Source of the DNA: Pelagomonas calceolata
Taxonomy: Eukaryota; Sar; Pelagophyceae; Pelagomonadales; Pelagomonadaceae
Direction of reading: 5' to 3'
Length of the DNA: 64,000 nt
Assembly: GCA_918797485.1 (NCBI GenBank)
Contig: CAKKNE010000001.1
Location: forward strand, 1,240,001 to 1,304,000
This document shows, in pieces, positions 26,020 to 34,331 of this stretch (positions are counted from its first letter, which is position 1; each line of letters begins with the position of its first letter). The position numbers were made by a program, and so were the translations under genes. The notes under the pieces are model-generated. The model worked only from the letters and a program-made list of their open reading frames with translations, had not been told where the DNA came from and did no database searches.

Positions 26020-27603
26020 CTAATCGTCCTCGGACTCACTGCTCTCCGACTCTGAGGCATCATCGATGTCTTTGTCGGGGTTTTCTTTCTTCCATTGGGC
26101 GAGCAATTTTCTGAAGGCACGCTTGGCCTTCTTGATGGTGTCCGAGGGGACCTTCCGGATCTCTTCGAGGCCCTTAGTGGCGCGTTTCCGGTTGCCGACG
26201 TGTTTCGCGTAGTCGTTGTCGCCCTCGGTTTCCAATATTCCTCGCAGATTAACGTTCAGGACGCGCCAGCAGGCTTCGAGGCGCTCGGCGGGGTACTCCT
26301 CGTAGCATTTATTGACTGCGTCTCGCAGTTCAAAAAGGTTCGACGTAGAAACACAGCTCGTATCCGACTGTAGCGAGTTGAAGAAGGCGATATCATCCAT
26401 ATTGGTGTCGGGAGACTGTGCCGGCTGTTCACATACAGTGATTAAGAAGTCTTCCTCCTGACCCTTTTGTTCGAACACCTCTTCATTTGCCTTTGCTGTG
26501 TGTGGTCGTGCCCCATCGTGCTGTAACCAAATTTCTTGACCGGCCTCCGGCTTTCCAGACCCCTTCTTATACCACCACATCTTCTCTCGGATTGCCTCCA
26601 TGACACCTTCCTTACCTGTAATTACTTTGCGGTACACTTTGGCATCGACGGTATACGTCTCCATAATGTCGGTGACTCCCTTGACCGTCCCAGTCGCCTT
26701 ATGTGACCTTTTAGCTTTGCGAACTATGGCAAAGTGCCAAATACCTATTTTCCCATCGAAATTGTACTCAGGACGGGGCCGTGCGACCGCCACGAGAAAC
26801 ATTAATTTTGGTGTTCGAGACTTGTGATAAAGCCTCCGAGGGGGCGGCAAAGTGTAGTTCCCATGGGCGTCTGGGAAGACTCGACACACGGCACCGTCAT
26901 CCATTTGAAAGAACCACTTTTCATCAACATGGACGGTGTCCTTATGGTCGGACAACATACCATTGCCATCAATTTCATCTAATGCCCACTTGAGACGCTG
27001 AACTTTGTGTCTCAGACGCAGAAGTGGTTTAATATACTGCCTATGCTTTTTGGCACCGAGAGCTTTGCACCAGCGACGCATAGATTCTTCAGAAGTGCCA
27101 TCGAGATCGGGCAGCTCCTTCACCACCTTGCCCAACAGCTTTTTAGTAGAGAGCTTGCCCCAGTACTTCCAATTAATCTCCAAAATCGTCTCCGCAATAG
27201 GCACGGTCAATTTGGTGTTGGTCGCGGCTCGACCTATTCGCTTCGATGCCAGAGAACGCCGAGATTTGACCGGGTCAGCTCCCTCGGCCTCGGCTTTGCG
27301 CTGCGTCCTGTTCCACCGTGTGATGGACTGATAGCTGATGTTGTACGGCTTGAATTTCTCGAGAAGACGGGCCTTAGCACCTGGTGGTAACGTCCCGCCG
27401 GGCCCGAGCGCCGCGCGGTACTCGGCCACGGCCGCCTGGCGGTGTTCCAAGTCCAGGTCGCTGTGCGACCCGGGCCTACGCTTCTCGAGGGGCGATTCAA
27501 AGGTCTTCTTCGGGCTCCGCACTCGCTTGAGCGCCTTTTTGGCAATCGCAGAGAGTCGCACATTTTTAGGCTGCGGCGACTGCGGCGGCGTGGCCAAGTC
27601 CAT
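26020..27603 (-). CDS. mariner-like transposase (DD39D type)
   Basis: A 527-aa transposase. The N-terminus is basic, with a helix-turn-helix-like region (FKPYNISYQSITRWNR) for binding the repeats. The catalytic acids are the Asp in VHVDEKWFF, the Asp in LQHDGARPHT and the last Asp of SPDTNMDD. There are 39 residues between the second and third, giving DD39D, the spacing known in plant mariner-like elements. SPDTNMDDIAFFNSLQ also matches that family's third-block pattern. The C-terminus is acidic and Ser-rich. No stop or frame break. The start is ATG 27603, 91 bp inside the right inverted repeat. Confidence 0.88.
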   Translation of the reverse strand: MDLATPPQSPQPKNVRLSAIAKKALKRVRSPKKTFESPLEKRRPGSHSDLDLEHRQAAVAEYRAALGPGGTLPPGAKARLLEKFKPYNISYQSITRWNRTQRKAEAEGADPVKSRRSLASKRIGRAATNTKLTVPIAETILEINWKYWGKLSTKKLLGKVVKELPDLDGTSEESMRRWCKALGAKKHRQYIKPLLRLRHKVQRLKWALDEIDGNGMLSDHKDTVHVDEKWFFQMDDGAVCRVFPDAHGNYTLPPPRRLYHKSRTPKLMFLVAVARPRPEYNFDGKIGIWHFAIVRKAKRSHKATGTVKGVTDIMETYTVDAKVYRKVITGKEGVMEAIREKMWWYKKGSGKPEAGQEIWLQHDGARPHTAKANEEVFEQKGQEEDFLITVCEQPAQSPDTNMDDIAFFNSLQSDTSCVSTSNLFELRDAVNKCYEEYPAERLEACWRVLNVNLRGILETEGDNDYAKHVGNRKRATKGLEEIRKVPSDTIKKAKRAFRKLLAQWKKENPDKDIDDASESESSESEDD

Positions 27604-27694
27604 GCGGGCGACCTATGCGGTACCCAGGCAACCTCTTACGCGCCTCTGCGCCATCGCTGCGGCTGCCCCACGCGCCGTTTGCGCGTTTAAACCG

Positions 27695-27725
27695 CGAGCT
27701 CAAGTAGGATGAGTGGGACTAGTAA
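27695..27725 (-). repeat. right terminal inverted repeat of the mariner-like element
   Basis: On the minus strand it begins CTTACTAGTCCCACTC and ends CCTACTTGAGCTC, matching the left end with a 3-base length difference near the tip. The TA at 27726-27727 follows. Confidence 0.78.
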
Positions 27726-27822
27726 GTAACGTTTATGTACGAGGGAAGAGAGAGAGTGAGCGGGGAACGGGATGCGGAGACGGGAGAGAGGAAGCTTGCT
27801 TGCACCGGCGTACGTTCAGTGT

Positions 27823-28576
27823 CTAGAAGGCCACCAGCGCCAGGAGGCCGACCGCGGCGCTCGCGGCGAACGGAGTTGCGGCGTCGGACTCGTGGTGCGT
27901 GGGGGACGGAGTTTCCGGCGTCAGAGTCGGCGCCATTGTCGGAGGGCTCGGGACGCGAAACGCCCGGACGTGGCCGTCAGAGCTGCCCGCGAAGAGGAGG
28001 CCCGCTTCCGTGGGCGACCAGACGATCTTGTTAACCCTGACGGTATAATCTGGGTCGGCGATTTCTTGCTCGAAGTATTTCTCGTACTCATTGTCTGAGT
28101 GGCCGTACACCAGGACGCTGTCGACCGTACCAGCAGCAAGGGTCGAGTCAGCATCGAAATCCAAAGAAAACGTCGACAAATCCTGAGCCTCCTTGTCCAC
28201 GATAAAATACCTTTGCGCATCAATCACGACAATTTCCGGTGATTCCCCGCCCACGGCGAGGTGCTTGCCGTCCGGGCTAAAAGCGATCGTGTTGACCGCG
28301 GAACCGTCAGCGAAAATTATATCATGCAGCAGTTGTCCACTTTCCGCGTCGTAGAAGCGCAAGCTGTTGCCTCCATCGTTTGGAACCCCACCCACCACAA
28401 GCTTTTGACCGTCGCGCGACCACGCGACCGCGTTCACGCGGATACCTTCCGCGCGCCATACCGAGGACGGCGGAGAAGAGGCATATGGCCGCGACGGCGC
28501 CGATCCACATCTTGTTGCTCTGCTTCTTGGCGACGAGCGGCTCGGTCTCTTTCGGGATGGTGCTGTACGAGGCCAT
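27823..28576 (-). CDS. WD40-repeat surface protein with signal anchor and possible GPI tail (frame broken once)
   Basis: Begins MASYSTIPKETEPLVAKK, then a membrane segment (MWIGAVAAICLFSAVLG). About four WD40-like repeats follow (VNAVAWSRDGQKLVVGG, VNTIAFSPDGKHLAVGG, VRVNKIVWSPTEAGLLFAGS). The end is a Thr/Pro-rich stretch and a hydrophobic tail (AASAAVGLLALVAF) like a GPI-anchor signal. The N-terminal and WD40 frames differ; removing 16 nt (28446-28461, GTATGG to GAAG) joins VLG to IRVNAVAW and gives 245 aa. That could be a very short intron, a 16-bp insertion flanked by GGTAT, or an assembly error. Four repeats are too few for a normal propeller. Confidence 0.6.
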
Positions 28577-29012
28577 GGTATGCAGGCCTGCGCGTCACCC
28601 GGGCGCGTCACCCGCGTCGCGGCGTCGGTCGGCGGTCGCGAATTTTGTTCATCCTTTTTCGTGTCCGTCGATCGAGCGACCGCTCAAGCGCGTAGTGCCG
28701 CGACTCTACCAGTGGTGTGATCTCTCGGGTCTTGGCTCGTCTCCGGCTCCTGAAGGTGTGTGAGAGCCAGGCTAAAGCTCTCAGCTCTCGTGCTCAGGCT
28801 CCGCGCGCTCTCGCGAGAATTTTGAGACGGGGAGAGGGAAAGGAGATGTCGACGCGCGGATCGTTACGTTTTCGTGAGGAGCGTGCTCAGGAACAGGGCT
28901 GGACTGCGCTTTTTTTGCCCCAGGAGACCTCCCTGATAACGGATGCTGCTTGCAACGTCCCAACACATCACGCCCGGACCCTCGCTTTGCAACTATAAGT
29001 AGTACGTTATTC
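28577..29012. other. 436-bp intergenic region
   Basis: Between the WD40 gene start and the 3' end of the transporter gene, both on the minus strand. A short GCGTCACCCG repeat lies near 28595-28615. No gene or recurrent motif seen. Confidence 0.5.
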
Positions 29013-30086
29013 TTACGCGCTCGCCACCTCCACGTCGCCCGCGCCCTGCGCCTTCGCGACGTCGGCGCGCAGCGGGCTCTGCTTGTACTGCGACGACGCC
29101 GCGATGCAGCAGACCAGGGCCAGGACGCCCAGGGGCGACGCGTGCTTGTCCAGAAACGCGATCGCTAATAATACCGTGCCCAGCTTGTTCGCGACTCCTA
29201 TTAATGTATATGACGTCGCCGACACGAGGCCCCGGCACAGCCACCCGGCGTAGCCGATTAATGTGGCCACGACCGACGACACGAACAGCACAATACCATC
29301 CCCCATCGACATTGATATCAGTTTCTCGCCGAATCCTTCCAAATCCCCTCGTACATAAGCCAACGCGGCGAGTAGGGGAAGCGCCAGGAGGTTCGTGAGC
29401 CAGACCGACTCCCAGACGCCCAACCGCAATGCTGACGTTAAATGCTTGCCGAAGGTCATTTCAAAACATATGAGCGCAAAGTACAAAAAGCACCACGAGT
29501 AGCCCGCGAAGCCCTCGACGTAGAACTGGGCGTCGGTCGCGACGTACGCCGACGCCGCGACGGCGGTGGCTATCAACGACGCCAAGGCTTGCGACGACGG
29601 CGCGCTCCGCCCGAGGAACACGTAGTCCAAGGCCGCCACCGCTAACGGCGTCGACGCCCGGAAGACAATAAAGGTCTCGACGTTGGATTTTCGTAATGCC
29701 ATGACCGACGCGTAGATGCTGCCCACAAACGCGACGGCGTACAGCCCGAAGCCCTCGACCTTCGGTCGTGTGAGCGCGCCGATGTCGGCCAAATCTAGCA
29801 CAGCAAGAGCCTTGCAGGCTGCCGTGGCGAAGGCGATCTGCACGACCACGACAGCTCCCGGTCGCAACGGCGTCGCGCCCGAGCCGTTCACCGCCAACTT
29901 ATTGAGAAACAACAGCGAAGACGAGCATAAACAATAGAAGGCGACCGCAAAGATGACTTGCCGTCGCGGCGCGTCGACCGGAAGCTGCCGCGCCGCGTGC
30001 GACGGCGACGGCGCAAAAGTGTTTGGCGGCGCTTCATGCCGTGGGCAGCGCGAGTAGGCCGCCTCGTCGCCCTTGACCAGGGCCAT
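29013..30086 (-). CDS. nucleotide-sugar transporter (drug/metabolite transporter superfamily)
   Basis: A 357-aa protein with about ten membrane segments, for example VIFAVAFYCLCSSSLLFLN, CFLYFALICFEMTFG and LLAIAFLDKHASPLGVLALV. The late motif GVANKLGTVLLAI resembles the G-x-N-K signature of GDP-mannose transporters, and FRASTPLAVAALDYVFLG matches the equivalent block earlier in the family. These proteins exchange nucleotide-sugars for the monophosphate across the Golgi membrane. GDP-mannose or GDP-fucose are likely substrates; a plastid triose-phosphate translocator is less likely since no presequence is seen. The start is ATG 30086. Confidence 0.83.
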   Translation of the reverse strand: MALVKGDEAAYSRCPRHEAPPNTFAPSPSHAARQLPVDAPRRQVIFAVAFYCLCSSSLLFLNKLAVNGSGATPLRPGAVVVVQIAFATAACKALAVLDLADIGALTRPKVEGFGLYAVAFVGSIYASVMALRKSNVETFIVFRASTPLAVAALDYVFLGRSAPSSQALASLIATAVAASAYVATDAQFYVEGFAGYSWCFLYFALICFEMTFGKHLTSALRLGVWESVWLTNLLALPLLAALAYVRGDLEGFGEKLISMSMGDGIVLFVSSVVATLIGYAGWLCRGLVSATSYTLIGVANKLGTVLLAIAFLDKHASPLGVLALVCCIAASSQYKQSPLRADVAKAQGAGDVEVASA

Positions 30087-30683
30087 GCGGCGGTTGGGCG
30101 ACGCCGTCTTTGGGCTCGTGTCCCGGCTGTTGGAGCGCGGGCGGAGAATTGTTGTGCAGCCCAGCCCAGACCAAATAGCCTGAGCCTAGCTGGGGGTTGC
30201 TGCGACGGCGTCGCGGGGCAGCCCGAGCGATGAGCGTGCAGTCACGTCGCGATGGCGTGAAGCGCTGCGTCGCGGCTGCAACCGATGGCGACGGCGGCGC
30301 GTTCGACGGTCGAGGCTCGATGTCGCACGAAAGCAAAATTACGACTGCGCTCCGACCCATACCGAGGAGTCGGAGGTGGTTCATGGCCGTGCTCGAGGAA
30401 ATCATTGGTTTGTTTCGCGAAGGCGAAAAAACTTGCTAGTGTCTTACTGAGGCGCTAGCTACCTCAAAACGCGGAGCGGCAGCGCCGGCCTTTTTAGCCC
30501 TTGCAGTATGCTATAGCGCTTACTAATTAATCTCCAGAGCGCTCGCGCTGTGCGCGCATCGCTGCCGACTCACGGCCTTGCCCGGACCACTCAGTGCCCA
30601 GCGCTCAAGCCCCACTGTAGTGAGCCCAGCGCGCGGCAGCAATCACAAACGCTCACGCTACTACGCAGAACAAAAACGCAATA
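30087..30683. other. 597-bp divergent intergenic region
   Basis: Between the transporter and the SANT gene. It holds a strong copy of the recurrent motif (30435-30459). No gene is convincing on either strand. Confidence 0.5.
30435..30459 (+). promoter_or_regulatory. recurrent GCTAGTGTCTTAC...CGCTAGC motif
   Basis: GCTAGTGTCTTAC, spacer TGAGG, then CGCTAGC. It lies 224 bp before the SANT gene and 348 bp from the transporter start, between divergent genes. Confidence 0.75.
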
Positions 30684-33158
30684 ATGTCGCAGTCCCTCCT
30701 CGACCTCATCGCGACCCAGGACGACGAGGAAATTGTAGAGGAGGCGCCGGCGCCGGCGCCGGAGCCGGTCCCGGAGAAGCAGCGGTCGCGCGCGCGCACG
30801 GACCAGCGCGCGCTCGTCCCCGAGGGCACCTTTTCACAAAGCGCGGTTCAAAAATCAGAGGCCTGCGCCGACCAGGCCTTCGGGTGGCGCTTCGTCGGCG
30901 GCAAGCGCACCTGGAAGGCCCATGATCTGCCCAAGCCACCGAACGCGAAAGCTCAACCTCGGGTATGTGCCGCCGCCGCGAAAAGATTTGGGAGGCAGAA
31001 CCACACGAGCGCCGCGCTGCGCTGCTACGCGGCGTCATTAAGGGCGGCGCGGGACCCGGCGCTCGTCGGCGACGTCGGCGTCTTCGCGGCGACGGACCCC
31101 CAGCTGCTGGCGGCGACGCGCGATGCCTTCGCGGCCGTGGCGCGGTGGGACGGCGCGCCGCCTTTAGAAAGAACGCGCTGCGCGGCGCTGCTCTACGATC
31201 TATGTCCAAACGACCCGACGGCCTTGGTAAGGGCGGCGGAGGCCTTGAGCTCCGAGCGCGTGCGCGCGGAAGACCGGGGCGCGCGGGCGTGCCTCCTCTC
31301 GGCGCGCGCGGCGCTGCTTCTTGTAAACGCGGCGGCGCCGACGGTCGCCGCGGACGCGCGGCACCCGGCACAGCTCGACGCTTTGATCATAACGCTGCGG
31401 AAGCACGCTCAACAAATCCGCGCGAACGCCACGGCCCGGGACGCCCTGGACCGCGCGCGGCGCGCCGCGGCGCGCGTCGAGCTCCGGGGCAAGCCGGCGG
31501 AGGCCGTCGCGCGGGCCGCGGCGCGGGCCGCGTCCATCGCCACCGCCGTCGCCGCCTGCGCCGACGCCGTCCTCCTCGACGGCACGGCGTTCGCGCCGCG
31601 TGACGACCTTGCGGGCGGCACGATACTAGTCGCGGATCTGGCGGAGAACGAGGGCGACGGCGCCGCGCTGGCCGCGTGGCTCGCGTCCGACGCGACGGCC
31701 CCGCAGCGCCTCGCGGCCGCCGGCGTGGCCGAGGACGCGGCGCGGGTCGTCGGCGACGCGACGCTCTTCCTGCGCGCGGCGGCGGCGGCGTGCCTCCGGA
31801 AGAACACGAGCGACGCGTGGGTGGCGCTCGCCGAGGCCGTATCGGCTGACATCGACACCGACGGCGTCGAGGCGGCGCGGCGCGCGGTCTTTCCGGAGCG
31901 CGTCGCGTCGGCGCGTATTGATGCGTGGTTCGCGCCGCCGAAGCGGAAGAAGAAGAGGTTCCCGCGGGAAGTCTCGGACGCGGCGCGGGCCGCGAAGATG
32001 GTCGTGGCGGCGCTCGCGGCGACTGACGAAGCGGAGGCGTTCGCGCGATCAACAGCGGCGGACCTCCGCGCTGCGCGCGCGGCGCCCGAGGCGCGGCCCA
32101 CGACCGGCCTCGACCGCTCCGCGCGGGCGCCGGTGCTGCGGGCCGGCAGCCGCGCCGCGCTTGAGGCGGCGCTTGCGCAAGAGGACGATGGCGATGTGAT
32201 TGCGCGGTTCCTGCGCGTCGCCGACACGCAGCTGCTCTGGGGCCGGGCCGAGCCGGCTGCCGCGCTGGCCGCCGCGCCGGCGCCCCGAAAGGTTCCGGGC
32301 AATGGTCCGCGGTACGAGGCACCGGCGGCACCCGCCCCCGCGCCCCCGAAGAAGAAGAAGCAGCGCCGCCAGGGCTGCGACTGCGCCGCGACGGGCCCGC
32401 ACCGGCGGACGTGCCCGCTCTACCGGCCGCCGGCCCCGAAGCCCACACCGACGGACTTTTGGGCCCGCGAGGCCGCGCGCCGCTCGGCCGAGGTCCAGGC
32501 GCGTGTCAACGAAATCGGCGGCGGCGGCGACGACGACGACGAAGAGGAGGAGGCCTCGCCGCCCGCGAGCGCCGCGCCCAAGCCCAAGCCCAAGCGCGCG
32601 CCGTCGATGAAGACGTGTCCGGCATGCTCCTTGAAGGTGCACAACCGGCGGGCGACGTGCCCTGGCTGTGGCGCCGCGTTCCCGAAGAAGACCGACGGGC
32701 ATTGGAGCGGCGGCGTCTGGCGGCCGGCCAGCGACGTCGCCGCGTCGGCAGCGCCTCCCGCACCGGCCCCGGCCGCGCCGCCGGCCGCTGTGCCACCTGC
32801 CGTGCCGCCGGCCGCGCCACCGGCTGCACCGACGGCCGCCGCGCCGACGGCCGAGCCGGGCGACCTGTGGACGCCGGACGAGGACGCGGCGCTGCGGCGC
32901 CTCCACGCGGAGCATGTCGAGACCCCGTCCAGCGATCGCGGCGGCCTCTGGGACGTGATTGCGGCGGCGATCGGCACGCGACGAACGGCGTCGGCCGCCG
33001 AGCAGCGGTGGAAGCTGATCAAGCACAAGAGCGCCCCGGCGCCGGCCGAGCCGCCGTCCAAGAAGCGAAAGAAGAGTGAGAAGCGCGTCGAGAGGAAGAA
33101 GAAGAAACAGAGGTCCCGGGTGTGGGACCTCGACAAGAAGAAGTATGTAACAAGCTAG
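30684..33158 (+). CDS. large Ala-rich nuclear protein with zinc ribbon and SANT/Myb domain
   Basis: An 824-aa protein. The N-terminal 500 residues are Ala/Arg/Asp-rich and mostly helical, with TPR-like stretches (NHTSAALRCYAASLRAA). A short Cys/His motif (CDCAATGPHRRTC) is near residue 575. A zinc ribbon (CPACSLKVHNRRATCPGCG) is near 650. After a Pro/Ala linker, a SANT/Myb-like domain covers about 730-780 (GDLWTPDEDAALRRLHAEH, GLWDVIAAAIGTRRTASAAEQRW). The C-terminus is strongly basic (KKRKKSEKRVERKKKKQR), a clear nuclear signal. A chromatin or transcription role is likely; I cannot name an orthologue. Confidence 0.7.
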   Translation: MSQSLLDLIATQDDEEIVEEAPAPAPEPVPEKQRSRARTDQRALVPEGTFSQSAVQKSEACADQAFGWRFVGGKRTWKAHDLPKPPNAKAQPRVCAAAAKRFGRQNHTSAALRCYAASLRAARDPALVGDVGVFAATDPQLLAATRDAFAAVARWDGAPPLERTRCAALLYDLCPNDPTALVRAAEALSSERVRAEDRGARACLLSARAALLLVNAAAPTVAADARHPAQLDALIITLRKHAQQIRANATARDALDRARRAAARVELRGKPAEAVARAAARAASIATAVAACADAVLLDGTAFAPRDDLAGGTILVADLAENEGDGAALAAWLASDATAPQRLAAAGVAEDAARVVGDATLFLRAAAAACLRKNTSDAWVALAEAVSADIDTDGVEAARRAVFPERVASARIDAWFAPPKRKKKRFPREVSDAARAAKMVVAALAATDEAEAFARSTAADLRAARAAPEARPTTGLDRSARAPVLRAGSRAALEAALAQEDDGDVIARFLRVADTQLLWGRAEPAAALAAAPAPRKVPGNGPRYEAPAAPAPAPPKKKKQRRQGCDCAATGPHRRTCPLYRPPAPKPTPTDFWAREAARRSAEVQARVNEIGGGGDDDDEEEEASPPASAAPKPKPKRAPSMKTCPACSLKVHNRRATCPGCGAAFPKKTDGHWSGGVWRPASDVAASAAPPAPAPAAPPAAVPPAVPPAAPPAAPTAAAPTAEPGDLWTPDEDAALRRLHAEHVETPSSDRGGLWDVIAAAIGTRRTASAAEQRWKLIKHKSAPAPAEPPSKKRKKSEKRVERKKKKQRSRVWDLDKKKYVTS

Positions 33159-33168
33159 TTTGTGAATA

Positions 33169-34005
33169 TTACCTCCCAGCACGCCGTCGCAGGAAAAAGC
33201 TGTAATCGTAGACCGCCGCCGGGCGGATGTCGTCGGCGGCAGGACTATCGTCAAACGCTGCGACCCTCAGCGTTTCCCGCACGCCTTGATCGACGCGATC
33301 GTAGCGGTGCCACGCGGTGTACGTTCCTGAAAGGCTCGTCAAAGCCGCGTCGGCGTCGTCGACTACTGAAGCCTGCGCCCAGCGCTCCGCCACGATCAGC
33401 GACGACGGCGACGGAGATTCAGATGCACAGGCCAGGCGGTCGGCCACGATCCGCTGCGGGAGGACGCCGCGCTTGACCGTCGGTGCTCTGTAATTCACGA
33501 TCGTGCGCCTGTCGTTCTGCTGCTCCAGGCGGATGTCGGTCGCGTCGGACCAGAAGGCCTTGAGCGTCGACGCCGCGTTCGTGACATCCGAAGACGTCCC
33601 GAGCGTCGAGGCGTAGGACCGTGCATATCCTTTCGGCGCGGCGCCGGCGTTCGGTATCGCTAGGATCGTGCCACGCCTCGCACCCGCGATGGTCTGCGTA
33701 AAGCCGCCCCGCGGGTAGTACGAGCCCGACTGCGGGAAGCTCACGCCTTCGAAGCGTGACGCTGCCACTGTCCAGTCGCCGACGAGCCAGTCTGGCGTTT
33801 TGGCATCGCAGGTGCTCGGCGGCAGAGGACGCAGCACTTTGGTTCTCGCGGAGAATGCGTCTTCCAACAAGGCATCATTCGCCAGCGCTGCACCGGGTGC
33901 TAGTGCGACTGCTGCAGCCCCTAGATTGCAGCACTGGCGTCGCGTGCATCGTAACGCGGTGGCTGTGCTGCTCCCGAGCGCTGCTGACACAAGCAGTCTT
34001 AGCAT
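33169..34005 (-). CDS. DUF6816-like thylakoid-lumen protein
   Basis: A 278-aa protein. The N-terminus has a signal peptide (LRLLVSAALGSSTATA), a basic Cys/Arg stretch and a second hydrophobic segment ending PGAALAN. This three-part presequence is expected for lumen proteins of complex plastids. The mature part reads DWLVGDWTVAASRFEGVSFPQ, then YPRGGFTQTIAG, and ends VYDYSFFLRR, which I recognise as a cyanobacterial/plastid lipocalin-like family of unknown role. The ATG at 34005 is preferred because it begins the signal. Its stop lies 10 bp from the SANT gene stop. Confidence 0.65.
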   Translation of the reverse strand: MLRLLVSAALGSSTATALRCTRRQCCNLGAAAVALAPGAALANDALLEDAFSARTKVLRPLPPSTCDAKTPDWLVGDWTVAASRFEGVSFPQSGSYYPRGGFTQTIAGARRGTILAIPNAGAAPKGYARSYASTLGTSSDVTNAASTLKAFWSDATDIRLEQQNDRRTIVNYRAPTVKRGVLPQRIVADRLACASESPSPSSLIVAERWAQASVVDDADAALTSLSGTYTAWHRYDRVDQGVRETLRVAAFDDSPAADDIRPAAVYDYSFFLRRRAGR

Positions 34006-34331
34006 CGTCTGTGTGGTTAAAATCGTTGCCACAGCGTAGCACTACTGCTCTTTTACGTTCTTTCGAGTGCAGATTGGACCAGAGTGCACCTTTTCAGCGA
34101 CACTCTCGCTCTGTTGGCCAGAGCTCAGCACAAAAGCCAGAGCTCGTAGTTCGTCCTAGTATGTCTATCGACACTACCCCTCGAGCCACGCCATTTCGCG
34201 CAGCCAGCCAGCTAGGCTAGCCTGGCTCCCGCTCGGTTTCGGCATCGCGTATCCTGGTCGGTCGTCAGCGTTCAGCCCGCTTGCAGAGCCGTCGGACGGA
34301 CCGGTTTCAAACACCACGTGCTTGGGAGAGC
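34006..34331. other. 326-bp divergent promoter region between two plastid-type genes
   Basis: Lies between the lumen-type protein and the PcfJ-like protein, both with plastid-type presequences. It contains a 10-bp palindrome AGGCTAGCCT near 34214. The recurrent motif is absent. Confidence 0.5.

Larger units (their letters stand above)
25690..27725 (-). mobile_element. mariner-like DNA transposon, near complete
   Basis: About 2.0 kb bounded by imperfect inverted repeats (25690-25717 and 27695-27725), each next to a TA dinucleotide (25688-25689 and 27726-27727) as expected for Tc1/mariner target duplications. The inner ends share CCTACTTGAGCTC exactly. One long transposase gene on the minus strand fills the interior with no stop or frameshift. 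It sits 9 bp after the stop of the SnoaL-like gene. Intact ends plus an open transposase suggest recent or possible activity. Confidence 0.82.

Noticed and set aside
30197-30439. Small plus-strand frame before the SANT gene
   Set aside because: No domain, weak codon bias and it overlaps the likely promoter region.
31387-33254. Several long minus-strand frames opposite the SANT gene
   Set aside because: Arg/Ser/Ala-rich translations with no domain. The plus-strand gene has recognisable zinc ribbon and SANT domains.
34209-34219. AGGCTAGCCT palindrome as a copy of the recurrent promoter motif
   Set aside because: It shares only GCTAGC; the TGTCTTACA centre is absent.
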